Positions 35,012-45,396 of a stretch of 64,000 nt of DNA are shown in pieces. Below the pieces are notes generated by a model that searched no databases, was not told the origin of the DNA, and saw only the letters and a list, made by a program, of their open reading frames with translations. Origin of the DNA: Ciborinia camelliae. Lineage: Eukaryota > Ascomycota > Leotiomycetes > Helotiales > Sclerotiniaceae. Numbering within the stretch: position 1 is the first letter of the stretch; every line of letters starts with the position of its first letter. The stretch spans positions 2,472,250-2,536,249 of the forward strand of contig JANPYM010000009.1 of NCBI GenBank assembly GCA_025890175.1, written 5' to 3'. A program made the translations under genes and the position numbers.

Positions 35012-36048
35012 TTAACCACTAGCGACATGTACCTCAACAGTTCCAGTTCCAGTATTTTGATACTTGATATAGGTAAGATCGAGGATGCCATCACCGTTGA
35101 AATCAATCAACTGCCAAACCCCATTCTGTTCTTGCGTGAAAGTAGTCCCGACCTCCAAGATTCGAGTTTGGTAAACCGAAGCTCTTGATGCAATGTGAAC
35201 CTCGGTCGTCCCGGTCCCGGTGTTGACATCTTTAATATAGATCAAATCTCCATTGGCGCTATAGGGACCCAGTTGCCAGAATCCATTGTTCTCGACTGTG
35301 AAGGTGGTCCCCGTGCTGATGAGTCTCGTTTGATAATTGGATGCACCAGATGCGACGAAAACCTCGTCGGTTCCGGTTCCCGTGTTGCTAGTCTTGATGA
35401 AAACTAAGTCTGGAATTCCATCTCCGTCGTAGTCGTACACATTCCATTGTCCATCTTGCTCATTTGCGAATGTTGTCACTACTTCAACTGTACGTGTCGT
35501 ATATGTTGACGCTCCACTAGCAATATGAACCTCGACGTACCCGGAGGGGGTATTTTGTGTCTTGATGTATACCAAGTCGGGGAGAACAGAGTTGGATGAT
35601 TTGAATAGACGCCACGTTCCATTGTCTTCTTGAACAAACGTGGTGGGGACTTCGAGGATTCGAGTCTGGAAATTGGAGGATGAAGATGCAATATGAACTT
35701 CAACATATCCAGTCCCTGTGTTGGTATTTTTTACGTAGACCAAGTCTGGGGTTCCATCACCGTTGGCACTGTGATTTTGTTAGTGAGGCCAATAGAGAGG
35801 GGATTTATTGAGAGCATGTGGGAGGGGGAGGAGGTTCTTTGGTTTGTGTGATAAAGTGATGAGGAATAGGAGAGTAATAGGAAGAGGTTGGCTTACTCAA
35901 TCAATTGCCAAAAGCCATTGTTCTCTTCGGCGAAGGTGGTTCCGGTTTCCAAGATGCGTGTCTGATATGGAGCGCGTTTCTCGAGGAGATTTGGAATAGC
36001 AGAGCCAAGAGCAAGGGATGAAAACAGTGCAAGTTGTTTGAATAACAT
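35012..36048 (-). CDS. Secreted five-module FG-GAP/VCBS-like beta-propeller protein
   Basis: Two exons (36048-35897 and 35768-35012, 128-nt intron) give 302 residues. Residues 1-17 are a signal peptide, and LLEKR at 21-25 is a likely Kex2 cut. The mature part is five tandem modules of about 48 residues following GDGxPDLVYIKTxNTGTGxVEVHxASGxSxYQTRxLExxTTFxxExNGxWQL in pieces. The Asp/Gly-rich DxDGDG loops resemble calcium-binding FG-GAP/VCBS blades, as in fungal PVL-type lectins and the repeats attached to some GH25 muramidases. The protein starts mid-module (YQTRILETGTTFAEENNGFW) and ends with the complementary half (GTVEVHVASG), so the ends can complete one blade. Probable role: extracellular sugar or wall-glycan binding (inference). 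A TATA-like element is at 36142-36148. Confidence 0.85.
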
Positions 36049-36141
36049 GATGAAGATGGAAATTGTTTCAGAGGAAGTGAGCGAATATAAAGATGAGGAT
36101 TTAAGATGAAGTGAGTGATCAATTCAGCGAATTTTGAATCC

Positions 36142-36148
36142 TTTTATA
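36142..36148 (-). promoter_or_regulatory. Possible TATA box of the propeller protein gene
   Basis: The minus strand reads CAATATAAAAGG about 95 bases upstream of the ATG at 36048, with a good TATAAAA core and position. It fits a tightly regulated secreted-protein gene but is not proven. Confidence 0.4.
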
Positions 36149-38050
36149 TTGATTCATTTCCTCATTCTCCATGTATCTTACGAGTGCACTTAGACTCTAA
36201 CGATAAATAACTCAACGTGATGTAAACGGCCCTATAACAAGAGGCTTGAAAATATCAAGCTGAAGATTAACAAAGATCCACCTTAAAAAGATGGTGAAAT
36301 GCATACTACTTACCAGCTTATTGGCATCATCAAGAGAGGAGGGAGTATCATAGCTTGCCAAGTTTTGTTGCACCAAGGGATACATGTACATATGGTGTGA
36401 CTTTGTGTTATTTTTTCACGATGAATTATAACTTGTGACGCCCTCGTGATATACCAAAATGATATGTATATTATATCAAATTGTGATTGGAAAGGATCAT
36501 GTTGGCATTGAAGCTCTAATGACTACAACAAGTAATCGTCAGACTATGCTTATTCTACCCCGCTCACTTGGGAGGACAATCTGACTGTACCTAATATGTA
36601 TAGGGATTTAAGTCTGTATTACATGCATCGTAATTTTACATTTTAAGTATGGTTGACCGACCTCTGCCAATTAATTGAGGCACTTTGGGTAAATGAATAT
36701 GCTTCTCATCGCGGGGCAAGTATTGCTGTGTTCACTAAAACCGCAGCATTCTAGATCTTACAATCTTTCGATAACCTTGTACAGCATCGTGCTAGCTCAA
36801 AATTATTATGGCCAGGCCAAAGGCAAGCTGAAGGCGAACCACATATGTTGGCAGTAGAAGTCCATGCTTCTTTCTTCATATGAATGCGGATAAATAATTG
36901 TGTTTCCGAAGCACAGCCACTCTCAAAGGTGCATTACAAGTTCCAACAATGATCCAATAGAGATAATACTTCCAAACTCACAACAAAATAGAAAGAGCCC
37001 AGAACCCTTGTTTGGATATCTTAGGGGAGAATATTTGCTAATATAAACGCCAACAAACCGATATTATGCGGGCCGAACCGTCGAAATGAAGAAATTCAAC
37101 CCCACTTGGGGCTGAAAATAGATCCCATGCAATGCAATGCAGTAGAATAACCAAAAGATTGTGTGTGATACGATGAAGTCGTTAAAGAGTTCAATTTTCA
37201 GCTCACCTCACTCAGGATATGGCATCCGGTAGATAGATAATATAGTGCATGCCGTGGCTAATACCCAAGTCTAGACGAATTTGTCAATATACAGAAAAAC
37301 GTTAAACTCAGGAACAATGAGTTTATTTTTGACGATGTAACTTCGTTGTGTGATATTACTCCGGTATGAATTGCATCAGCTCGTAGACAGGCGAATAGGA
37401 AAATTAACCTCCATCACGAGTCATTTGATACTGGAGAATAGGACAATGTACTCGGTGTATGTAAACGAACGATTCTTTGACATCGGATTGCTTCGTATTC
37501 TTTCTTGAGATGGTTGCAACAAAGTATCAATGCAACGACGACATGATACTAGCGTAGTAACATAAATACATGTTCATCATGGGGGCGTAAACTGCAATCA
37601 ATTCTAGAGAATAAATGGAACTGTGACATTACTCCAGTTGCATTTTCATATTCCAGCTGCATCACGACTTTATCACTGGAGTACCTATGGTCAAAACACA
37701 TTGGAAGATGCAAACGAAGCTTGTGAGAAGAAATATTAATCAATTTCCATACAGAGATATCATAGTATGAGGAGAAAAAGTATTGGGCGCGAGTGCTTGA
37801 GTATCTAATTAGGTACTCTGAAGAAGTTGCCCTGAAATTCAATCCAAAATTTGGACCCGCAAACTATTAGTAGTCACATGACATTGGTAAAGTGATCAAT
37901 ATCTTCACGTGCGCAAACTTCAGTATCGGGATGGAAACCCCATCATATTATACAATCCACTGCACTGCACCCTGCAACGCAATCAAATCAATATAGAATC
38001 AGGATTCCGAAAACCTCGTAACTTCATTTTCAGCCCACCAAAATAATACG
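36149..38050. other. Gene-sparse AT-rich intergenic region
   Basis: Nearly 2 kb without a supportable gene; frames are under 100 codons and featureless. The right end holds the RIB7 promoter: a TGCACTGCACCCTGC motif at about 37961-37975 lies roughly 80 bases before the RIB7 ATG. Confidence 0.55.
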
Positions 38051-38866
38051 ATGTCCTCCACCAGGGATGCCCTGCATTTCCCCGCATCCGAACGTGCTCA
38101 AATGGACGATTATCTACCACCCAAAACATCTATGATGAGTGCGGACTCGAAGTCACTTCCCCATACAACACTCACATATGCCACGTCCATGGACTCACAA
38201 ATTACCATATGTCCGGGTATAGGATCACCCATCTCCGGTGCGGCCTCAAAAGCAATGACGCATTACTTAAGATCTAGACACGATGCGATATTAATAGGTG
38301 TTAGCACTGCAATTGCAGATAATCCGAGTTTAAACTGCAGATTGGAAGGGGTGGGAGGTTATGGGGGAGGAGATTCGCTGGAGGGACAACCAAGACCTGT
38401 TATCATTGATCCTAAAGGCCGATGGAATTTCGGAGAGCACAATAAGATTTTTGGGTTGGTGAAGGATGGTAGAGGAAGAGCACCTTGGATTATTACCGCT
38501 GAGCGCGAAAATGAAATTTCATCCCAGAAAAGAGAGTTTCTCAACGCACTAGGTGGGAAGTTCATATTTTTGTCACCGGACCAAAAGGGAAAATTTTCTT
38601 GGACTCATATTCTACGAGTGCTTGGTGAGGAAGGGATTGAAAGCGTGATGATTGAAGGGGGTGCTGGGATTATTAATGGGATACTAGCTGAAGGTCGAGG
38701 ATTGATAACAGGAGTTATTGTGACAATAGCGCCGGTCTGGCTTGGGAAGGGAGGAGTATCCGTGACTCCTGACAGAGAGAACCCGGAAAACGAGGCAGTG
38801 AGACTGAAGGACGTGAAGTGGATTCCACTGGGACAGGACGTTGTTTGTTGCGGAAAGATTCTTTAA
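38051..38866 (+). CDS. RIB7: 2,5-diamino-6-ribosylamino-pyrimidinone 5'-phosphate reductase (riboflavin synthesis)
   Basis: A single exon of 271 residues forming one RibD C-terminal (reductase) domain with no deaminase part, as in fungi. Visible motifs are TTLTYATSMDSQI, MTHYLRSRHDAILIGVST with ADNPSLNCR (NADPH and substrate pocket), QPRPVIIDPKGRW, and VMIEGGAGIINGIL near residue 200. The enzyme uses NADPH to reduce the ribosyl side chain of the GTP cyclohydrolase II product to the ribityl form, the second step of fungal riboflavin synthesis. The ATG sits in a good context just after an A-rich leader. The length matches fungal orthologues. Confidence 0.93.
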   Translation: MSSTRDALHFPASERAQMDDYLPPKTSMMSADSKSLPHTTLTYATSMDSQITICPGIGSPISGAASKAMTHYLRSRHDAILIGVSTAIADNPSLNCRLEGVGGYGGGDSLEGQPRPVIIDPKGRWNFGEHNKIFGLVKDGRGRAPWIITAERENEISSQKREFLNALGGKFIFLSPDQKGKFSWTHILRVLGEEGIESVMIEGGAGIINGILAEGRGLITGVIVTIAPVWLGKGGVSVTPDRENPENEAVRLKDVKWIPLGQDVVCCGKIL

Positions 38867-39179
38867 ATAAGCATACATGGGTTGCTACGCTATAATGTAG
38901 AACAATGATTAATTCAGAACAAAGATGGTCATTACCCGAACCGTAAAAAGCATGGATAGTGGATCATTTTTGCCTGCGTGTATATGTTATTTAGTATGAG
39001 AGTCCACAAGTAGTGTCCAGTATCTACAAAAGCAGGCCTATTGACAGCCATATGAAAAAAAGTCGGCAAGAACTCGCTATGAACTCCGTATCCCCTTTTC
39101 TTTCATGATGCTATATATTACAGCGTTTTACAATGTTCATAGCTCGTATAGCTAGATGCTAAAACTTCCTCAACCATCA
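38867..39179. other. Convergent intergenic spacer
   Basis: Shared 3' flank of RIB7 and SLS1, about 310 bases. AT-rich with no coding frame or repeat of note. Confidence 0.6.
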
Positions 39180-42148
39180 TCATCCTGTACCTTCGAAATG
39201 GAAAGATTTCTCCCCCGGATGTTCCCACGGTTTCTGCCCCGAATTTCCCCACTCATCATCCTCTTGGCTGGCTAGTGGACCCCCGAATCTGGCCTCTTTC
39301 TCTTCCTCTAGTGGATAATGTTTTTGAACAGTCAGAAAATCACTGGGCCTTTTGGGCACGAACTTGAAATCATCAGGCCCCAAAACTGGGTCTTTGCGTT
39401 CTAGGAACACCTCTCTGATCTGCCCATAAACTTTTGTGATATTCTTCATATCCATCAAATCAATCATCCTCAACGCCACCTGCATAGTCTTGTTGATTTC
39501 TTTCTGGTTCGGCATCGGGCGACAGGCAAGGCTCAACTCCAAGCGTGAACCACCCGCTTTTCCGGCTTCGATACTCGTGCAACGTAATTCGTGACCAGCG
39601 AAATTAAAAAATGCGGTCTTTCTATATTCGAGCCTGGTGACCAAATATTCAACATTCACGCCCAATTCCGGTTTGTCTGCCATGCGTTTCCAGCCATCTG
39701 CGGTGCATAAATGTCTAGCTAGAGGTAGGACTAGCTTTGGTGGTGTTTCTAATTGTCGTTGACTGGTTAGGTCTAGCTGTGAATTGTTGACAAAATTCTT
39801 TACAGCAGTTGCAGCCTCTTTCAACTTGCCCAATCCGGCATCTACTATAGACTTTTCATATAACATAGTCGAACGGATTTTCCTCTCAAATTGAAGGTCT
39901 GCTTTCAGTTCAGGGAGCATGAGATCGGCAGTCTCAGTGGAGACGATAGCATGAATTTCACGAAAATTTACTTTACGCAATTTTGGATCGATTGCAAAAG
40001 ACATCTCTATCTGGGGAAAGTCTCTAAAAGCAGAAGGCCCAATTTGCTTGCCCTTTGGACAGAGAGCCCATGGATTAGGTTTGAAATACACGATGAGCTC
40101 ATGATTTGGTTGGTCAGAAGACACGTGGTGGATCTGATCCGATTGAAAAAGTCCCGATATATTTGGTACTTGGCTGGAAAATGTTCGGGTTGATCCATTA
40201 TGCATTTCGGTTTCCAGTTTGTTCATATTCAGAGTTTTGTCGGGGGATATCGTGCCATGGCCCCTTGACGTCTTTTTGTCTTCGTCGAGTTCTCTGCCAA
40301 TTCGCTGGCTGCTGATATTGTGTAAGATAGTTCCGGCTTTAATCCAGGTGGTGGGCACGTATTCATGAGACCATAAAGATTCAGCTCCTCCAGAGGCGGA
40401 GTTTTTCTGGTGTGCCCCAAGAAGGTTTACACCCTCAGTCTTGAATGGAAACTTATACTGAACCTTTTCAGGCAACTGCTTCTCGTCTGTAGATTTAGGA
40501 GTTGCTGTGATCCATCTACTCCATGTACGAAGCTTTTCGTGCCAAGAAAGCTCACGAGATCTTGGAAATCGAACAAAACCGCTAGGTAAATCAACCTCGT
40601 GAGAAGACTCATCAAAGTTTCGCAATCCAACTTTCCTGGAACCGTAATCATTTCCATCGGGGCGGACCAGATCCAGTAACAAGCGTCTTACGACATCAAA
40701 CCTTTGTGACAGTTTGGATGTTTGGTCGGTAACCATAGATGAAATCAAAAGCTGTGGCTCGTTAGTAAGATATAGTAAGGAACAAATTTAGGAGCACTAA
40801 CAGATGGCTCCTCGTGTGAAAGTCTTCTGATATCCGTTTTCGTTAATTCACCAAGTTTAGTCAACACTCTCGGAGTAAGGGTCCTGGACTCCCAACCCCT
40901 TTTGTAATGAGGGAGGCATAACACACCCAACGGGAATTTTTCCCGACTAATACTTTTAATTCCATCCTGAATCTCGGCGAGTATAAAAGCAGATTTCTCT
41001 CGAGTTGAGGTGATACGTAGAGCTTGACGGGGTCGAAATATTTCAATCCTTTCAGGCTCGTTTAAATAGTATCGTTTGATCACAGATTCTATGTATCCTT
41101 GACCTACAATCACCCTACATCAGCTTATTTGTCACGAAAAAAAAGACTTTCGTTACGCACTAACTAAAAAGTCTAGATCCTTTATTGCAATTTGGATTTC
41201 GACTTCACCGATCCCCTCGACAATTTCTGGAACTTCCAGTTGCCAGCATTCTCTCAAAACTCTCACCGCATGGTTTTGCTTGGGATTGTAGGATGCTGGA
41301 GAATATCCCCGCAGAGGGCTGTTATCGATTGGCTGATTTATTGGAGAGATTTCTGGTACCCAGGGAGTGCATCGCGAAATTGCTTCCTTGTCGTATAGGA
41401 TTCCCAGTCCAAGAGACGGAACTCGCCTCATCCTTTGTTTGCGTGGGTATGACTGAATATACTTCTTCAGTTGATTATTTGTGAAACTTGTGTGTAATGA
41501 TTGAACTACGTCGTTGAAATCCTCCCATGTCTGTATTTTGTCCTTTTGCGGTTTAAATTCATTAATATTCGTTTCGAGGTCTTCCGAAGAGATAATCCCT
41601 CTCTCGCTTTGAACCCTGGCCAAAATATCAATACTCTCAGGTGCCGGGGCTTCGTCCATGTCCTTAACCTTCTCTTTGTAGAATCTCAACTTGGAATCTC
41701 GCAAAACAAGAACTTCAGCGCTCTTGCCCAACGCATCCACACCCGACAAAGGCACACTAGCTCCGAATTGTTTCAATCCAGTATGTCCATAAACCTTCTC
41801 CTTTGGTTTATATTTATCTAAAGGTTTGGATCGGCGACTCGATTTTGGAGTCCTGATCGCACGAGAGGGCTTTCTGATTGCCTTGTCGTTGTGCGGTTCT
41901 GGTGGCCATTCTCTCGGCCTCGTTGGATCTACCCATCTTTCGTTATAAGATCCTGTATCTTCATTGCTATTCCCATGGCGCTCTCCGTGCTGTGGTTGAC
42001 CATTTGACGCTCCTGACCAATTGCCTTCATGATCTACTATCAGCTCTGTGGAATACGCTCTTCGTGCTGAGAATTGTAGAGATCGTTGACCTAATCGAAT
42101 TTGGCATCTCAAGCATATATGCGCTGCAGAGATGTGGCGGCGAATCAT
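39180..42148 (-). CDS. SLS1: Mitochondrial inner-membrane-bound regulator Sls1
   Basis: Three exons: 42148-41157, 41114-40802 and 40751-39180, with introns of 42 and 50 nt, giving 958 residues. The N-terminus is rich in Arg, Ser and Ala with almost no acids (first 35 residues), a mitochondrial targeting signal. It includes the CLRCQIRLG segment typical of this fungal family. Splicing restores DFLVSAVIVGQGYIESVIKR and SHEEPSLLISSMVTD. The rest is a long globular region matching the Sls1 family, with no clear catalytic motif. Yeast Sls1 sits at the matrix face of the inner membrane, binds Nam1 and mitochondrial RNA polymerase, and couples transcription with translation. The gene is head-to-head with NSE3, with 283 bases between start codons. 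Confidence 0.85.
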
Positions 42149-42431
42149 GTATGCGATTGGAAATTCGTCGAGGGAAAATTGTAATTGTCTTCTTATCGTG
42201 AATAGAAATCTTCATATTTTTTGATGATCGGGAGCGGGGAAGTCGGCCGATTTTTTGCCGAACAGTTTTTCCGATCAAACGCGGTTGGTCGCGTCTCCCC
42301 AAAGTTATACTACGCGCCAGTTTTATATCAAAGAACAATATTCCATTGTTGGTATTATAATCGTAATCAAAATCATAATCACCAAAATCACACACAGAAT
42401 TGATCACTTTAAATTTGTATTCAAATCCAAT
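42149..42431. promoter_or_regulatory. Shared bidirectional promoter of SLS1 and NSE3
   Basis: Only 283 bases separate the two divergent start codons, so both promoters must overlap here. The left half has CGAGGGAAAA and GATCGGGAGC words. The right half is AT-rich with AATCATAATCACC repeats. No TATA box is placed clearly for either gene. Confidence 0.6.
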
Positions 42432-43601
42432 ATGCCTCCCAGTTCCCGAAAAGGTTCACGCCAAGTGGTATGTTTTACTTCATCCCCTCCTTTTTCCAAT
42501 ACCCCCGCGCTCTCAAACTAAATTACCCCAGAAAATTAGAAATGATGAAGAATCGGAAGAAGAAAGCCCTAGGAATATCCAGCACCGCCGTCGCGCAGCT
42601 CCAGAGTCGGATGACGAAGAAGACGAAGAAGAGGATGATGCAAGAGATGGAGAAGGTATGGATCTGGACAGGGAGGACTCTTTAGATCAAGCAGTGAAGA
42701 AACTGGTCAGATATGCTTTGGCATGCGAATTTCAACGATTGCCAATTACGAGAACTGGCATCAAAGAGAAGGTTCTCGGAGCGCAAACTAGATCCTTCAA
42801 ATCTATATTCGAACCAGCCCAAGATTCTTTACGATCCGTATTTGGCATGGAAATGGTGGAACTCCCCGTCAAAGAAAATGTCACTATTAAAGGGCGATTA
42901 AGTAAGTAAATTCCTAACTTGTCCGTGTTCATAACTAATCAAACTGTTATTTAGAGGAAGCTAGCAGAAAATCAAAACACACGACGACCTCTTCCTATAT
43001 TCTCACAAGCATTCTCCCCACCGAATACCGATCGCCGTCAATTATCCAACCTTCGAAAGTGGTTAGTCAGTGGGATGAAGCTACATATATTGGATTCTAT
43101 ACCACGGTAGTTTCCGTAATAATGTTGAGTCCCGACTCTACGATGACCGACAGTAAACTCATGTCAGTCCTGAGAAAGTTGAATGCGGAAACAAATATGC
43201 CCATTGATAAAACCACTCTGATCTTGAAGAAGATGATGCAACAAAATTACGTAACTCGCACTATCGAAAAAAATGACGGAGATGAGGAGGTTATCGAGTG
43301 GAGAGTAGGACCTCGTGGCAAAATGGAGATTGGTACGAAAGGTGTGCAAGGCCTTGTGAAGGAAGTATATGGCGCGGAGGCACCTGAAGATATAGACAAG
43401 CGATTGAATCGTAGTTTGGGGTTGGGGAAGAGGAAGGTAATACATGGAGAAGGTGAAGAAGAGGTTGAGGAGGAGGCTGAAGACAATGGAGGATCAAGCT
43501 CTAGGAGAGTTTCCAGAAGGGGAAGACCACGAAAAGAAGCAAATAACGAAGAGGATGAGGGAGAGGATGAGGGAGAGGATGAGGACGAGGATGATGAATG
43601 A
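42432..43601 (+). CDS. NSE3: SMC5/6 complex non-SMC subunit 3, MAGE domain
   Basis: Three exons: 42432-42467, 42532-42901 and 42955-43601, with introns of 64 and 53 nt, giving 350 residues. After a short basic start and an acidic Ser-rich linker, a MAGE homology domain runs from about residue 72 to 280: LVRYALACEFQRLPITRTGI, KSIFEPAQDSLRSVFGMEMV, then YILTSILPTEYRSPSI and FYTTVVSVIMLS after the second intron. These are the winged-helix halves that bind the Nse1 RING protein and Nse4. The complex supports recombination repair and replication-fork stability in the nucleus. The C-terminal tail is strongly acidic (EEDEGEDEGEDEDEDDE) and encoded by GAGGATGAG repeats. Confidence 0.9.
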
Positions 43602-44380
43602 TCAGTCAATGCATTTAATTTGACGGTAATTTGTGGTTGCTGATAAAGCTGGCTGGGGCGTTATTTGATGGATATGAAATTATGGATTTATGGATATGGG
43701 AAGACTGCGAAATGTAGTGCACATCTCGGGCTAGGAGTTTTTGTGTACTGGAGTAAAGCAACCTTTTGTCTAAGGTTTCTGGGATATCCTGAACATTGAA
43801 TGACGGAGATCCAAAGGCCAATTCAATTAATGCATATGGGCATCTAAAAACGCAACAAATGTAGAATGGTGCGTTGGAATAATAATCACAGTTGACCTCC
43901 GCTCCTTCATTCTGTCCAGCGCAATCGTCAGATCGTATCCGCTCCATGCATTATGAATTAAAACATCTACTGTACAATCTGGCAAAAAATAGTACGATGC
44001 GCAACATACGGTAAAGGACGACCTTACAACATGGGAAACCACGTCCAGGGGGGGAGGGGGAAGGGGGAAGGGGGGATAGAGGGGTGGGATGCAACTCGCA
44101 GGATAGATTATTGCGAATCATGTACCCCATCCTTGTTTCTGGAACTAGAAGTGATAGCTCATAGGACTTGTTTTCATCCCCATTCCCTTAAACCCTTACA
44201 TGATATCAATCTCAATTCCCATTATGTTTGCGCCATGAACACCAAAATTGTAACATCTGGGGCACACCACCTCCGTCTTCTTCGGCCTATTTTCCCATCG
44301 CATGTCCATTCACAAGCCGTTATTGATGATATGCGCTGTTTCGTTTCGGTCCTCCAATCCCTCACACAGATTTCATCCAC
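43602..44380. other. Convergent spacer between NSE3 and SF3b5
   Basis: About 780 bases with no supported gene. A G-rich stretch (GGGGGGAGGGGGAAGGGGG) lies at 44047-44066. The frames present lack coding features. It probably contains both 3' UTRs. Confidence 0.55.
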
Positions 44381-44879
44381 CTAATCCTGCACCTCGGGTG
44401 GTTTCCCAACTGGTTGAATCATTTTCTGTTGAACATCAGTCTAACTCTCTTGAATTTCATCTCTCTATGTCCACAAAGCCTCCACGCCCGAGTTTCATGC
44501 CGGCCAAAGAAAAAACAGAGTACACACCTCAATCATATTCTTCCTAACAATCTCCCTTGGACTACCCATCCCAATCGCCATGTAACTTAACAACGGCGGA
44601 TGACCCACATATGACGCATATGAATCTCTCTGAATATTGCTCGTCCATTCAAATCTTGTTGTATCGGCATGACCGGTTCCAACATAGCGCTGCTGGAGTT
44701 GCTCGAGCTGTTGCTGGGCGCGAAGTTTGTCCGCCTACACATAAGGTATTAGCAATTTTGGTACTGACTCAAACCAATCGACATTGGAAAAAGATGAATT
44801 AAATCATGGTTTTTCCTGATCGCGTCACGATCCCACCGCGATCAATAGAACATGAATAAATTGAAAACATTCTTACCAT
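44381..44879 (-). CDS. YSF3: Splicing factor 3B subunit 5 (SF3b10/Ysf3)
   Basis: A small split gene: exon 1 is the start codon alone (44879-44877), exon 2 is 44734-44528 (69 codons) and exon 3 is 44425-44381 (14 codons and stop). Introns are 142 and 102 nt with GTAAGA..GTGTAG and GTGTGT..CAACAG, giving 84 residues. The product reads ADKLRAQQQLEQLQQRYVGT, GHADTTRFEW, RDSYASYVGHPPLLSYMAIG and, after the last intron, KMIQPVGKPPE. This matches the SF3B5 family along its whole length (human protein 86 residues). SF3b5 supports the SF3B1 scaffold in U2 snRNP, which recognises the branch site. It diverges from the orphan Cys-rich gene at 45397 with about 520 bases between starts. Confidence 0.93.
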
Positions 44880-45396
44880 ATTGTCTTGATCAACCTAATA
44901 AGTCGGCAAGTTCTAGAGAGGAGAATCAAAGCTCGAATCCATGAGATATGAATGAATGTTGACCGGTCCGTCTTTTATCCAGCGGCCGCTAGGTAGGTAC
45001 CTATGGTAGCAGAACCTTGGAAAGGCAAGTGTATGCCTGAGGCATCAAAAGGCAATTTGAGTCTCCCGTCCCGTTTCTGAGCCTCTCTACAATCAAGCTG
45101 GATGTTTTGTTCAATCTACCTAACAGGTAACTAACAACCTACAATCAACCATCACATCATACAAATCATCAAATTCACCTCCATTTCGTGTGCACTTTTC
45201 TCTATCATAAAGGATCATTCTCTCAGTATTTCCCCCCGCCGTTCCTGCGATTGTATTTGAGCAGCTAACAAAGCCATTCTTCTGTATATCGCAAACTTCA
45301 TCGCCTATTTATTAGTTGGAATTATCATTCTGGATGGGGTTGATGATTTCTGATGCCTAGTTGAAGAATATCATTGAGGAGCAGAGATAATTCATC
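44880..45396. promoter_or_regulatory. Divergent promoter region of SF3b5 and the Cys/His-rich protein gene
   Basis: About 520 bases between divergent start codons. It contains a CTAGGTAGGTACCTA palindromic block at 44990-45003, and a pyrimidine-rich stretch at 45200-45240 suitable for the right-hand gene. No TATA box can be assigned. Confidence 0.45.

Noticed and set aside
43615..43947. 110-codon minus-strand frame next to NSE3
   Set aside because: No signal peptide, motif or splice context. It overlaps another frame and lies in the shared 3' flank.
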